DNA from: Phytophthora sp. 'mugwort'
Taxonomy: Eukaryota; Oomycota; Peronosporomycetes; Peronosporales; Peronosporaceae
NCBI GenBank assembly: GCA_033558025.1
Contig: JAUCEF010000008.1
Coordinates: 3,286,001-3,350,000, forward strand
Reading direction: 5' to 3'
Length of the DNA stretch: 64,000 nt
The position numbers were made by a program, and so were the translations under genes. Positions 51,422 through 64,000 of the stretch are shown here, piece after piece. The notes beneath the pieces were generated by a model. That model was not told where the DNA came from, ran no database searches, and worked only from the letters and a program-made list of their open reading frames with translations. Numbering within the stretch: the stretch's first letter is position 1; every line of letters begins with the position of its first letter.

Positions 51422-52690
51422 CTGGACTGCAAAAGGAGAAATAAAGTGCTGAGTTTGCCGTCATTTTCTCTCAGAGTGAAGCCGATTTGCGCTTGAAAAT
51501 GCTCACCCCAGATTGAGTCAATCAATCTGTGTTCAAAACAACGCTCATAGGGCACTGCAACTGGATTCTTTTTTGTTGTTGACATGTCGTTTAGCTGTTC
51601 GTTGAGGGTTCTTTTTTATCAGGTCGCGCTTCGAACGTTGAAGCTCAATTGACATTGCACCCAAGCTAGATGAAACAAGAAATACGGTCAATATCTTCTG
51701 CCATCGTGTAGTCAGGTGATGCGTGCGGTATATTTGTCTAGCAGTATGCTATCAACCACATCCAAAGAGCTACTAGGCTAAAATTTCATTTGATTCATCG
51801 CTCCACGACTGGATGGATTGTTGTTTCGTCGGCATACTTACCACTGACTTAATAATTTTGTCCTAAGATGACACACATAAACTCGGTCTATCACTCATAG
51901 GCGAGGGTAGCGAGAACTGCAGCCCAATTTGTTCATTCTGGTAGTCCATGCCGGTTTGAGTGAGGCTAATGGGACATGTTAATGAGAGAAAACCTTATCC
52001 GTCTGAGGCATACTTGTATGTCCGGTCACTTAAGACATCATACGAATGTCAAGAAAAGGAGGGGGTGTTCAGTAATCAATGATTAGATTACTAATCATGG
52101 TGCCCATGTCCGGTCACTATTGACGCATACTGTACTAAACCATGCCAAGGCACGGAAAAGCTCTGGATGTTTATGTAGTATTATGACTTCGTTTGAACAA
52201 CCTCGCGGTTTCTCGCCAGGCCTCGTCTGCCGGTCTGAAGTATTGCAGGAACTCTAATGCCAACGGCTCCATGAGATATAGCTGCTTTATTGTTTTCACT
52301 AGCGCCACCGAACGTAGAACGAGGACCGCTGGGAATTGTGGCGTGTTGGATGTCGCAATGGCCCCAAAACCATTTTTTTTTCACCTTGGCACTTGTCGCT
52401 AGAGATCGCGAAGGCTGGTATGAGCGGAACCTGAGTTACCGTGACATTGAACGTTCTAGTAGTCGTTTTGATCTCCACTTCTTTTTCGATACGCGTCATT
52501 ACGGGAACAATGCCATCTGAGAACTCTTTTTCGGTCCCAGGGTTCGAAGTAGGGCTTTTTGGGTTGGGAATAACCATTTCGTCCACCTCCCACTCCGCAA
52601 GCGTTTGGGGTGGGATTATAGGGATAAAATTCGAAAGCCCCACCCGCCCACCCCCACCTGCCTTTCGGAAAACCTATCGTTCTACTGGCA
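51422..52690. other. Spacer, no gene recognised
   Basis: It includes the copy F upstream region and AT-rich sequence. Overlapping open frames on both strands near 52,300-52,730 show no domains. Confidence 0.4.
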
Positions 52691-53370
52691 GAAAACCCCG
52701 TTGACACGACAGCTAATTGGTAAAAACTCATCTCTGGCGAAGGGTTGCCATTTCAAGATCTGATTGATTACTAAGAATAGATTGGGAAGAGTCGCTGTCG
52801 ACTTCCAGAAACCTGACGACATGGAGGTCATCCTTAGTGCATCGGATAGTGCTGTTTGCGCGCAGGTTTCGAATCTTGAGACAGCTTCTCTTCTTTGAGT
52901 GAATGTAGTCCATGATATTCCATGCCCTCTCACTTGCTGTACTTGACGTCGACATGGAAAACACGATATCAGCGATGTAAGAAAGATTCCGGTGCATCTC
53001 ATCCACGTTCTTGTTGACGCTCCACCAGCTCCGTGGCCCTCTTCTCAGCGCTTTATTCTGTTTTCAGTGCTCCAATATCGTAGAGATAATTCTTGAACGC
53101 TTCGCGGGTGATGTTTAACAACATTTTGAACCTATCAGCCTTCTTGCAGGCTTGCTCCATGGAATCGTCCGCATCGGTACCGACGAACAACGACATGTCT
53201 GTGCTTTGGGTCCAGAAGGAAGGCAATCCCCAAAGCGTCCGTGTGACACAAACTCCCGCGTTTATCGCCTCTCGCTTTGAATTGGGAGCGAACGATTGTT
53301 CTCGCCCCTGCAGGGATAGCGTTGTCGTTGGGTTCTGCCCCTAGCATATTGTGAGCATGTAAGCACAACT
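52691..53370 (-). mobile_element. hAT transposase C-terminal remnant
   Basis: Minus-strand frames carry hAT features in order: ALGIAFLLDPKH (near 53215), an adjoining frame with FVGTDADDSMEQACKKADRFK, then STASERAWNIMDYIHSKKR (about 52950-52895), the hallmark of the hAT dimerisation domain. The frame changes several times, so it is inactive. Confidence 0.7.
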
Positions 53371-53506
53371 CTCGAGGGTCCCTTTGCGTGTGCGCTCGTG
53401 TGTTTCCTTTGAGTGCGCACTCGCCACTTTAAAGTCGTACTTAGCTTGATTCGCCGTACTTAGATGAATCGGAGCATTCCGAACTGTTCGGAATTGCTCG
53501 GAACAT

Positions 53507-53812
53507 TTGGAACAATCTGCACTGCTCGTGTTTGCAAACAGCACTAGCATCGGATGGGGTCTTTGCTGCCCGACCTGTGGCAACACATACGCCAAGGACA
53601 AGATCAACAGCCTCCGCCGCCACTGTAAGTGCGCGCACGGCCTCGCAATCCCAACAAAGATCATGCGCGTCTCAGCTGAGACGAAACGCGCTGATCAGCG
53701 CATCTACAGCGCCCAGCACCGAGCGAAGATGAAAACTCAGAAGACCCTGAAGAGCCCGAGGTTTTTACTGCAGATGACGCTGACGTTATCGGAGTCCACG
53801 GGCAACTGTTAA
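53507..53812 (+). pseudogene. Zinc-finger-like fragment
   Basis: A 101-codon plus-strand frame contains CCPTCGNTYAKDKINSLRRH plus CKCAHG, a C2H2-like finger, then a basic stretch and a stop. It lies beside, and opposite to, the hAT remnant. It could be a chewed gene or another element's DNA-binding domain. Confidence 0.35.
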
Positions 53813-54990
53813 ACCCCGTGGAGTATCGACAGTGTGGCAAATAGTCTGAATGGTTGAACGAGGTCGGGTCCCGATCGTCGAAACGCTAGTATGGTGAATG
53901 GCCACGAGCACCATGACAAAATGTGTGACTTGAAATATGCCAAAATTGTTATCGCTTAGTAAAAACGAGTAGTCCATTAGGGCTTGATAAATGCAAAACC
54001 CATTGTCCGTCTATCCCACGTCAAACTTAACCCACCCTCCCTTGAGATAAAACCAGGATTTTCGGAACGCTGAACGATCCCAAGAATCTTTGTTCTTTCA
54101 TAATAAAAATGCGTGGTCTCATCGTTGCCCTGTTGCGCAAAGGTTGACCGTAAAAGACTCAAGCAGCATTCGCAATATATATTATGCAATCCATACAAGT
54201 ACCAATCATAAAGTAATGTAAGGACGTTTTGGAGCAAATAGGTAACGAAAAAAAGCATAAAGATATAGAAGCTATTCGTTTCTATAGTGATTAGTACTGG
54301 CACTTGTATCGCTCTAACAATTCTGGATAAATCCAGAGAACAGAACTCAAGATTGGCTTACAATATTCAAGATAAAAAGTGATCGTTGATTATGTAGCCC
54401 AGCTCACAAAAACGAATGGCTTTTGATCTAATTTTTTGATCTATATGCTCCTTGAAATTGGTAAGATAGATCTTTCAGTCTCTCTAAAGTGGACAGGTTT
54501 CTGCCATACCGAGAGCGACCAAGCACCTTGCCCAATTCGCAGTTTTTATGGACGATTTCGAAGCTTTATGTGACTGTTTTATATCCCACTTCGCTTAATT
54601 TATTCAAGACGGCTGCATTTTGGGGCTCAATTAGCACGCAGAGCAGCTCAAATGTAACTGTAATGCATGCCTTATTGCTCCCGATAATTGTTTTGGAATC
54701 GTAAAAAATGGATCACTGAGGTGAGATCAAAAGTCGTTCCTTGACCACAGACGGATCTGGACACACGTATCGAGCTGACAAACAAAGTAAATGCACCCCA
54801 AACTAAACCTCGACAGTGCGCCACAGTGTAGAACAAGTGCAGGCTTCGAAGCCGCCTGTAGCAACATTCAGCGGTTCGTAGGTGCGCTGAATGTAACATG
54901 GTGGTGTATCCTCACTTGCTTCTTGTTCAGAGCAGCACGTTTCTCCTCCAGGTCGTCTCCATCTTTCTCACCTGTTGGTGTGATTGGTGT
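53813..54990. other. AT-rich spacer, no gene recognised
   Basis: Poor coding potential on both strands; likely eroded repeats between the hAT and MULE remnants. Confidence 0.4.
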
Positions 54991-57545
54991 TGAGGGGGGC
55001 GGACTGGCGAAGGAAATCTGCGTGGGCGCCGTCGAACCCGCCGACGACACCAGGGATAGCTCTGCTAAAGCGCTGCTAACTCACTCCCTCATCACAAATT
55101 TGGCCACGCCCCCACATTGCAGCGCGTCGTATAAGCATTTCAACCACGCTAGAGCAACGGTACGTTGATGTTGACTGCAACGCCATCCGGTCCACGATCT
55201 TTTCCGTCAATGCCTTCGTCTGGATGTACTTGTCTGTTGAAGCCACCGCAGCCTGCTCGCGAATTGCTGGAGTGTTCATAAAGAACCCTCCAACCCCGAC
55301 GTCGCCTTCGTCTATGTTGTTTTGATGGGGGGGGGGTGCACGATCCAGCGAGTTGAGAATGTCCGAAACGGCGGGCTTACGTCTCGTAATTGCGCTTGAA
55401 GCAAAAATGCATGACGTTTCTGCAAGGAAGACGACACGTCTTCATGAAGCTGCAGTCGCAGGAAGGAGTCTACAAAACATAACACATATTCAATCAGAAT
55501 TTACATAGCTAACAGACCGGACCCGTACCGGACAAACTGCAAACTCCAATGCATTCCTACCTAAGTATCCACCACATGTGCGCTTCCTGTGCCTGGCTGT
55601 GTCAGTGTCGCGTTGCCAGGTACGCTGAGATACATTTCATAGTCATCCCTGGGGCCGACTGCGGACGAGTGCTGCTCCACCACCATGTTCAGCGCGTAAT
55701 CGTAATTTGAGTTCCAAGCTCGGATCTTCGCCGAGGTCTGGACGACTACCAACCTTGTGGTACTGCGCTACGAACTCGTCTTCAGCAGTCCGCTGAGTTG
55801 TAATCAGTGTAGATATCGTCTTGTCCAGCGCAAAATTCGCCTCCACCACTTGTTTTATCTTCTCCCACTTACACTCGAGCCGGTTGTTCGTGTTGTTGCC
55901 TATGTCAGTAATGTACCCCTTGGTATGAGACCCACTCGTCTTGATTTTCGTCCCAATTCTTCAGGAAAAACTGGTACAGCGGGTGATCCGCCTGCTCACC
56001 CAGTGTCTCCAGCAGCGCGTCCGTCGCGTCTTGATATCCTTGGGTGCCTTTCGAATAGACGAAAGATTAGAAGCTCTTGGCAGCTAGACGGAGGTTATTC
56101 TCCTCCTCGCTCTGAATCAAACAATGAAACACGTATTGATCCTGATGGGATTTATTGTCAGACAACGTAGAAGTTTCAAACGGTAACATGCTCAAGCTAC
56201 ACATACCTTGCCGAACACACCATAAACTGCAAAACTGAAGAGCTTGTAGCGCTTTTTATTTTTCGTGTCGTGCGTGCATCGACAGCACGACCCCGGGGGA
56301 GCACGAAACAAACGATTTATGCGAGCACTCTGAAACGTAACGACGCGCACTACTATTGATTCAGCGTCCATCATCATCTCAGCCACATTCCATCGCACTC
56401 CGCGCTTAGCGCGCCCAAAACAGCAAGAGCACGGCTCGCATCCGTCAGCCCAGCCTTCTGCTCTGTTTTGAACCGTTAGAATATTGTGGACGTCGCAGAG
56501 AGCTACAAATTTGCCTAGAAACAATGAACACCATAGCGTATACAAGCCATGTATCAGTAACGGATTGGAACAGGAAACAATGAAAAATATAATACTCACC
56601 AGACTGCACGCGCAGATACGCCAGAATTCATTTTGCGTGCGCACTCGCCTTGTGCATCTTGGCGACCTCACCTGTAAAGCCTTCATCGTTGATAGTGCGG
56701 TTTCCGCGTAGTTGAAACACTGGTGCTTCGTGACAGAATTGCTGTGGTTCCCACACGCCTTCAAAACGACGCACCAGCCAAATTCTCGGACACCACGCGA
56801 GCGCTGATCTTAGTAGTGCACGGGGTTGTCCGGACCTTGCGATGCTTGCGGTTACCTGCTCCGCGCGCAGGTTGTCTGCGACCATGCGTACACCGAAGCG
56901 TCTTTCAGTACTTACCCCAGTCCTCAGGAATCGCGATCCTTGCGCGCCTCCACTACATTAAAAGCATCGTCAATTGTCTTGATTTTACGCGCTACAGCAT
57001 CGCGTATTTACTTGTTCCGACTGACAACAGACGTGCTTGTCCGACTTAAAAGTTGTTGGTACGTCACAGCATGGAACTCGTCGAAAGCACGGTGGAAATC
57101 TTCCCACGATGCCTAGCAATACGGGAAGCCTTCCGGATAATTACCGTCATCACCATCGCCTTCATCACGCGGCGAGATGGTCTTTGCCGTACGCGCTGAT
57201 TTTATGGCTTTCTTCCGGTTAAATTTCCGGTGTCATTTCTGTGGAACGCCGGACGCCGGTACATCATCGCTGCTGCTTAGGGACTCCTCGCCATCCAATC
57301 TTTCAGTGCTGCCTGCGCCTTCGCCGACCCCTTCAGAGCTACCTGTGCCGTCGTCTATGCTCCGAACAGCGTCCTCGTCGCCATCACCATCAGAAGAGGC
57401 AGCGCTTTCATCCGCGTCCGCATCTTCCGTAGACCTTCCAGAGTCGAGTGTTAGTGGAGCAGCACCAGCACCTTCGTCCTCGTAATCCGTGTCGCTGTCC
57501 AGCAGCTACCCCTCTCCGTCCTCTGCGTCGTCACTTCACGTAGAG
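54991..57545 (-). mobile_element. MULE-type transposon remnant
   Basis: On the minus strand an acidic Asp/Glu/Ser-rich stretch (57480-57280) precedes a FAR1/WRKY-GCM1-like N-terminal domain: SWEDFHRAFDEFHAVTYQQL (about 57107-57048), RTSTSVVSRNK, then KACGNHSNSVTKHQCFNYAE (about 56762-56703) and GEVAKMHKASAHAK. Farther on, HPLYQFFLKNWDENQDEWV, GNNTNNRLE and VEANFALDKTISTLITTQRT (56010-55780) match the transposase C-terminal region typical of oomycete Mutator-like elements. Stops and frame changes separate the pieces, and the catalytic core between them is not intact. The left limit is uncertain. Confidence 0.65.
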
Positions 57546-58149
57546 CCTACTCTTGTTAGCGAGAAGCTTTTCGCGACCGACGCACGGGTTCGCATCGTAT
57601 GTCCAACCTGCACGTCGAGGCCTCCTTCTTCGCAATTGGCGATGCGCTCAGCACGAAAGGTGTCGAAAGCGGCGTGGTGGACGGGAGGAAGCTCTGGCTT
57701 GGACTTCCCCGATCGTACGTCCACCACGCGCCGGCATCGACGGGCGATTATGTCGTCATGGTGCGCCCCTTGTTCTCCGCGAAACGTTTCTCGTCAGCAA
57801 CGCGTTCGGCGACAAGATGGTCTGTGTCGGAGATGATCAACTGCGCAAGCACCTTCGTCGACACAGTCTTCTTGTGGCGACTGGGGAATGGAGGGAGGTC
57901 TTGCTGCTGGAAAAAAAATAGTTAAAGAAGCACAGATGAACGGAGGGGGGGGGTCACGTATCATCACGTCCGGTTTCAGGCGTCCAACGAGCTTTAGCAA
58001 TCCTCACCGCAATTCCCCTTCTTCATCAAGAGGAGTTCGAGCAAACTCAAGACTCCGTGAGTCGACTGCACGGCGAGGTGGAGCGGCTCCGCTGGGTACT
58101 TGAGGCGGCCAACCAGGCCTATGAGCAGTTTGGACTGCGTGCGGTGATC
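57546..58149. other. Spacer between MULE and Gypsy remnants
   Basis: Overlapping frames on both strands, none with a domain. It may include the MULE N terminus or the Gypsy 3' end; no LTR recognised. Confidence 0.35.
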
Positions 58150-61100
58150 TTCGTCAGCGTATGGATTGGGTTGAGAACCCGGAATTGAGTACTCTGGACC
58201 TTGAATGCAGTGAGGCTAGCCTGGAGGGGCAGCTCGACATGATGTTGAGACTCCAACCGAGCGCCGTGGCTCCGCCCCCTACGCCTCTGCGCCCATCTGC
58301 TCCGGGTTCCGGTATGGCTTGAGCAAGCCCACATAAAACACGAGATATGTGCGCATGTTCTTCGGAAGATTTAGCGAGTACGCTAGTCTTCTTGGCCGCG
58401 ACCTTGAACGGCCCGACGAAGCGCGGACGCAACTTCGTCTTGAAGACCGCAGAAACTGCATGTTTCTAGCATTCAAACTCGTCACCAACCTTAAGGCTTT
58501 CCATATTGCATGTGCCCCCTTAAATCCGCGTGTTTCTTTTGCTTGTATTGGCTCTCAGTGGCAGCGTCACGCACATGTCGTAAGACATTCAGACGCGTTA
58601 ACAGAAACTCGTCAACCTGTTTTTGAACAGTGATAGAGCTGGCATCAGCAAGCCGATCGGCTATCTCTCCCCCACCAAGTCCAGAACCACGTAGTGCTAG
58701 CGTCCGCGGGACGCGCTGGTGTGTGGGGCCGTTCGCGCAGAACGGGGTGTAGCCCGTTGAGGCGTGCACCGCATTATTCAATGCAAATTGACGAGCGGAA
58801 GCCATTGTGCTCCAACGCTTCGGCGTTTAAGCGCAAATGCTACGAGTATATCCTCCCCAACGCGATTCGCGGATTCCGTTTGACCGTCGGTCTGTGGACG
58901 ATCCGTCGTGGACATGTCTAGCTTAGGCCCAGTACTGTGAAGACTGGTGCCAGAACGTCCCAGTGAAGCGAGGATCTCGTTCTGAGAAATCATTCCGAGA
59001 TAACCGATGAAGGCAGCCCGTATTGGCGAATGAGCACACTGAAAAAAAACATCTTCGCTGTATATTCACCATCAATGGTATCCGGCACCACCGCTAGGTG
59101 AGCCGTCATGCTCAATCATCCACAAAGACCCCGTGTTGCCTTCCGAGTCCTTCGGAACGCCAAACCCAAACCCATGGACTCCCAATTCCCAAAGGGTACA
59201 GGAAAACTTGCCAGTGGCGCGGGCGCATGTGTTAAGGGCTTCACCACACGTACGCACGTATGTGCTCGTCCGTTCGTGCAATTTGGTAACCAATAGTAGG
59301 TCTTTTCACGAACCAGGTGGCCACTAAGCGGCGTATCATGCGCCTCATAGAAGATGCGATACTTTAAATCCTCATCATCTACGACACGAGGTCCGTCTGC
59401 AGGATTATTGCTGTAAAACAGCAGTCCGTCATCGGCGGAATAGCGATTCAGCCTCGCGCACAAGCGTGCCGAGATTTAATGTCCGAGTCGTAAAACGCCT
59501 TGCTCCTGTGAGCCGTAGCAGAGCTACATAAGTGTCATCGCGCGCATACGCAACGCGGATCAAATTCGTCACAGACGAGGTCACCGTTGTGACATGAGAA
59601 AGTTAATATTCCGGTCGACGTAACAACTCGTCTGCGAGACCATTCTGCCTGTCAGGCTTGTACTTCACCTGCTGCGTGAAGTTATACTCCGCGAAGAAGG
59701 ACAACCAGCGGGCCATCCTTTGCGAGAGACGAGGCGACTGCGTCGCGACGCGTGATCAGTAAAGATCACAAACGGCGTAGAGCCGAGCAGGTGAACCTTA
59801 AACTTGACAAGGGCGCACTTCATTGCCAGTAGCTCCTTATCATGAACTGGGTCGTTCTTCTCTGCAGTCTTAAGCTGGCGCTATTCAAACGCAATCACGC
59901 GTTCACGCCCGTCGGTGTCTGCTTGTAGCAGTGTTCGGCCTATGACAAAGTTGGATGCGTCACAGACGACACTGAACGGACATACACGGTCTCGCAACGT
60001 CAGGATCGGTGCATGAAGGAGACTCTCCTTGGACGCCTCAAAGGCTTATTGGTGTCCCAGTACCAGTCCGCATCCTTCTTAAGGAGATTGGACAATGTCC
60101 GAGCCATATCAGCGTAATTATCACTGTACTTGTGCAAGTAATTGGCGTGTCCAAGCCACTTGCGTAAGTCCTTCGCGTTCTTAGGAAACGGACAATCCAC
60201 AACGGTTTTGGCCTTCGCGGGATCCGCTCAAAGGCCACGCTCCCCAATAAAGCATCAAAGAAAGGAATATTTTCATTACCGAAGATGCACTTCGACGTAT
60301 TTATTTAACGTACAGATTGTTAGTGTATATGCACTCGAGCACCATTCGTAGATGGTCGATGTGACTCTCCTTCACGTGCTCTGCACGACTGTGGACGAAG
60401 ATGTTGTCGAAGTATGTCTGTGCATATGCCCGATGAGGACTGAAGTGTTGCGTCACTAGACGATTGAACGTCGCAAGCATGTTCGACAGCCCTTGGGGCA
60501 TGACCAGCCACTACCATGCCTCTGGAGAGCTGACCTATTTTAGCGGAATGTCACTCGCACACATGAGCGACTGGTAATAATCATTGCCTAAGTCGACGCG
60601 CACTGCACATTGTACACCCACAATGTTGTTCTGCAGAAGATCTTTCCCAGCAATCGGCGACTGTGGAATGGTGGCAGCGTTGAGCTTGCAAAAGCATGAG
60701 CAATACGCCACTAGCCGTCAGGCTTTCTGGCACAGAAAGGCGGCGTTGGGTGTGGAAACTTGCTCTCTCGCACCATGTCCGCCGCGTGCTTTGCACTGAA
60801 AAACGCGCAGTGACATCTCACGTTCCTTGGGCAAGGGGCACTGTTCGGTCACGGAGTAGTTGGTTCCAAGAACTAGGTCAATCTCGTAACGCAGACCTCG
60901 ATCCGGAGGTAGGTCAGAAGGCGGGTTTTTAGAGATAACGTCGGTACTCCTTGACCAAAGGATAGTACGGGTCCGAGGGACCCTTTAGGATTGCCAACCC
61001 ACTAGCGCATTAAGCGCCTGCTTAGTGTTCTCGAGGACCGCTTCATCCATAAGCGACGAGGAGTTCAACTTCACTTCAGGTCGTGTAATGATGATTTCGG

Positions 61101-62724
61101 CTAACTCGCCCGCTTTCAAGGTACAGTATCACCGAACTCAGCAATGGACATCTCGTCCAGCTCTAACAGAGTGTCTACCGCGGCGTGAATCAGGACAGAC
61201 GCTTTGAATCTCGCTGTCGCCATGCTGCGTGGCTACTGCGTCCTCGCGGAAGCCGTACGCCCCGTAGAGGCCAACAAATTCATACTACCATTGTCAACAC
61301 GTGTCTCCACCTCTTGTTGCTCCAAAGGAGGCTCCATGTCGCAAACCGACATCCGGCGAAGAATTTCATGACTCGCAGTCCCCACCCAGCGGGTTATGTG
61401 CCACTCCACACACATCGTCAGGGCCGAGTTCGTGATGCCTCGGCGCACGGGGGGGGGACCATGCATTTGGCATGCAGCGATGTCTCATTATCGCAACGAG
61501 CGTCGCTCAGCGGATTACGTAACACTCCATGTTCATCCCACGAACAGTGCTCGAAAATCGTCCACAGCCATCAATATCCATTAACATATACTCCGACCAC
61601 ATTTACCGACTCGGTCCAGTGTCCGCACCAGTGGCGCTTTTGCGTTTTAACAGAGGTGGTTTCATGGCTCGCAAAGCTTCACTAGGAGTCAAGCGCTTCG
61701 TCATGACGATTTTAGCCTGGGTGCGACGTGTTGGCCCATCCTGAGCGACCACAAGTACGGCGACTTCACGCAGATTGGGTTCGACTGGGGGATCAGCGTG
61801 CTGTTTGGCATCGATATCGTGTAGCGCAAGTCTTCGGCAACCAATCCACAGCTCATTGCGTTCCAGTCATGCCATCGCCATCTCGATTTCAGGTCAAGGC
61901 CCAGACAGCCTCCCGCTATCGAAGTCCAGAAACTTCACGCCCCGGTTCATATTGACGCGGGTCCCCGTCGCAAGACAGACAGTGATTATGTCACTCGTAA
62001 GCGCAATAAATGTCCCAGCGTCCTGCTGGCTTCCTTCCATCGTGGAGCGCCGAGTGTGATTGCCCGACACGCCAGAGTTTCGATAACAGACCGTCCGAGG
62101 CTTGTTGAAGCCCTTCGCGGTTGCCTCAACGACCAGCAAACCCGGCTTGCATACAAGTCCGTGTTAGATAGCACGGTGATATTGGGGGTTAAGCCCCGAT
62201 GGCCTCCTTCCTAAGGCTTAACAGAACTTAGTCGATGTTTCCCAGCAGGCCGCCCCGTTCCTACTGGGTTTTGGCTTTTTCACGCCACAAGCCAGACTTC
62301 CGCTCGGAAGCAAAGTTTTGGATCGGAAGAGCCTGACGTTGCTTATGCAGGGGACAACCTGGACGCAGGTGTTAAGTGCTCCCACATACAAAGCATCGAC
62401 GGATGCCGAAGTGCTGCTCAGCAGCCAGAAGCTCGGCTTTCTCGTCTTCAGCGTGGCTGAGGTTCATCGGCTCGGGGACGTGGCCGATCCGACGAGCTGG
62501 CTTGGTAAGTGCTCCAATCCAAGTCGCGCAGACTTACAGTTAAACTCGGCGTCCAACGCCTCATTCACGGCCTCTTTAAAAGAGGTAGGGTGAACACGAA
62601 AGACTTCCGTCCTGGTAACGCCAGTGAGAAGACTTTCATGAAAATGGTCACGGTGACCGCCCCAGGCAGGGGATCTACCGTCATACCACGGTGCAGTTAG
62701 AAATCCTGGACGAAGTCCACCCAT
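58150..62724 (-). mobile_element. Degenerate Ty3/Gypsy retrotransposon
   Basis: Reading the minus strand from 62724 down gives the Gypsy order. Gag remnant (SFKEAVNEALDAEFNCKSA, about 62600-62540). Protease near 62139-61894 with NSGVSGN where DSG is expected, then VCLATGTRVN. Reverse transcriptase near 60520-60301 (MPQGLSNMLATFNRLVTQHF; YFDN replacing the catalytic YFDD). RNase H near 60200-59500 (RTLSNLLKKDADWYWD). Integrase zinc-binding end near 59463-59116 (EAHDTPLSGHL), integrase core with PQTDGQTESANRV near 58905-58865, and a C-terminal part (RPRFVGPFKVAAKK) near 58425. Mutated catalytic residues and many stops mark an old, dead copy. LTRs were not found. Confidence 0.85.
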
Positions 62725-64000
62725 TTCTTCATATCCTGGCGGATAGAGAGGGAGCGTAACCTCACGCGATATGCTTGGTTAGGCGGCGAGAACACCGCGA
62801 GAGCTGGAGCTTCAGCTGGCCACAAGAAGGAAACGCAGCGTTCACGGGTGTGTAACACGTCAGTACCCACTCTCGCGCTCCCCCCCCCCCGCCAAAAAAA
62901 AAATCATCTTATATTGGATGTTCTCCAACAAGGCATTCTCGTAGTTAGAGAGCGCCTCCAGACGTACGTCGGGACCTTGCGAAGCAGTTCATCCACACCT
63001 TCCGGGCCAATCAAGAACATCAGCTTTTATGTCCGTCTTGTTGGTTCGAGGGTACGTGGGCGAATTGCTCCATCCTCACAGGGACAGTCGAAAGACTCAG
63101 GTGTAGGACTGACTACAAGTGCTACCAAATACAGCGGGGCTCAATTGCTTTAGCATCAGAGGGAGACACAGACTCAGAGCATCTCTTGGGTTAAGGTGGA
63201 TATCCTTAGGTTCTATACAATAACCAAGACGAACCCGTAAGACAACTACTTACGAACTTCAAGAGTCGACGATACCTTAACCAAGGCAAAAATGAGCTCT
63301 TTACTTCAAAAGGGGAACTGCGCTGCCTGTGGTGTAGATATATAGGACTCACTATCTATCATAGTAGATCCTAGTCTAATGCATAACTATTGGCTGTAAG
63401 GCCACCTACTGAGATTTCGTTAAGTATCTCGTTCTGAGTAATGTTATAAGGGAAGGTGAGATATGTGTCTCACATAATCTATAACCTTGGAAGTAACCCC
63501 TTCACAGCTGCAGTCAAGAGGTTCGAGGTGGGATAGTGTGGCAGTAAGCGCAAGACACGCGAAAAAGACTACGCAACTCAAATTCCCCATGTCGGGACAA
63601 GAAAGCAAGTCAGAAGTGCCGAAGGAACAAACTGCAGCTCGCTGTTAAAGCACCCCCTCCCCCCACCCCACCCCCCATCTCGAATGTGTGCGAGCGATTT
63701 TTCTCGCAGTCCAAGCTTGTGCTGAGACCGCAATGTAAGTGTATGCTGCCAGCGAATTTTAAGTGAGTTTTAAGATTATTATGTTTAATCGCGCGAACAG
63801 GAACATGTTGGATGTGACAACGCTGGCTAAAGCTGGCAGTGACTAATGCCTGTATCATATTGCAGTATTTGGGTCGTATTTATTATTGGTTATTGGTATA
63901 TTGCCCTGCAAGCCTTAGCACGAGGCCTGCATCAGTTGTCGACTCTGTTAAAAATTAGATGAGCACCGACTAGCAAAAGATGAATCCGTATTTGGTGCAG
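62725..64000. other. Right flank, no gene recognised
   Basis: AT-rich to mixed sequence with homopolymer runs (poly-C and poly-A near 62880-62910; C-rich near 63650-63680). Possibly the 5' end of the Gypsy remnant, but no LTR or primer-binding site was identified. Confidence 0.4.

Noticed and set aside
53455..53515. Heat-shock element array (TTC/GAA repeats)
   Set aside because: TTCCGAACTGTTCGGAA is palindromic, but TTC and GAA are one base apart instead of two, and no gene start is nearby.

Overview
The window looks like nuclear DNA of a plant-pathogenic oomycete, most likely Phytophthora or a close Peronosporales relative. The evidence is a cytochrome-b5-fused front-end desaturase of the Pythium/Phytophthora delta-6 type, compact genes with 0-1 short introns (about 80-110 nt), oomycete-only protein families, and Copia, Gypsy, MULE, hAT and pogo remnants packed between genes. 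All assignments come from reading the sequence; no database search was possible.

Region 1 (1-4824) is gene-poor, with a tRNA-like SINE promoter, a 110-bp element with perfect 13-bp inverted ends, and a hairpin. Region 2 (4825-20661) is a conserved housekeeping block: SF3A2 (splicing), a delta-6-type desaturase, a giant HSA-ATPase-SANT protein of the EP400/EAF1 kind whose ATPase motifs look dead, mitochondrial glycine amidinotransferase, an ILRUN-like protein, and a HECT E3 ligase with a predicted signal/membrane anchor. Region 3 (21274-29430) is rich in secretory-pathway genes: a membrane-anchored pepsin-like protease, divergently paired with a small secreted protein made of 33-residue repeats with RRLE...EER cores, then two decayed small membrane proteins, an LRR receptor kinase of the TKL type, and a Cys-rich/Gly-Tyr-rich membrane protein.

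Region 4 (29508-51421), all on the minus strand, holds two paralogues of an oomycete M96-like/START-like family and then a tandem array of five intact LicD/fukutin-like type II membrane proteins plus one wrecked copy. A degenerate Copia element (38.2-42.9 kb) splits the array, and two inverted copies of a ~365-bp repeat flank its first part. The wrecked LicD copy has lost its catalytic segment to a fold-back inverted duplication.

Region 5 (51.4-64 kb) is a transposon graveyard: hAT, MULE and Gypsy remnants, all minus strand and full of stops and frameshifts. The 8-mer TACATGTA recurs at least eleven times, always between genes. The best candidates for new biology are the secreted repeat protein and its protease neighbour, the apparently ATP-dead EP400/EAF1 protein, and the tandem LicD family.
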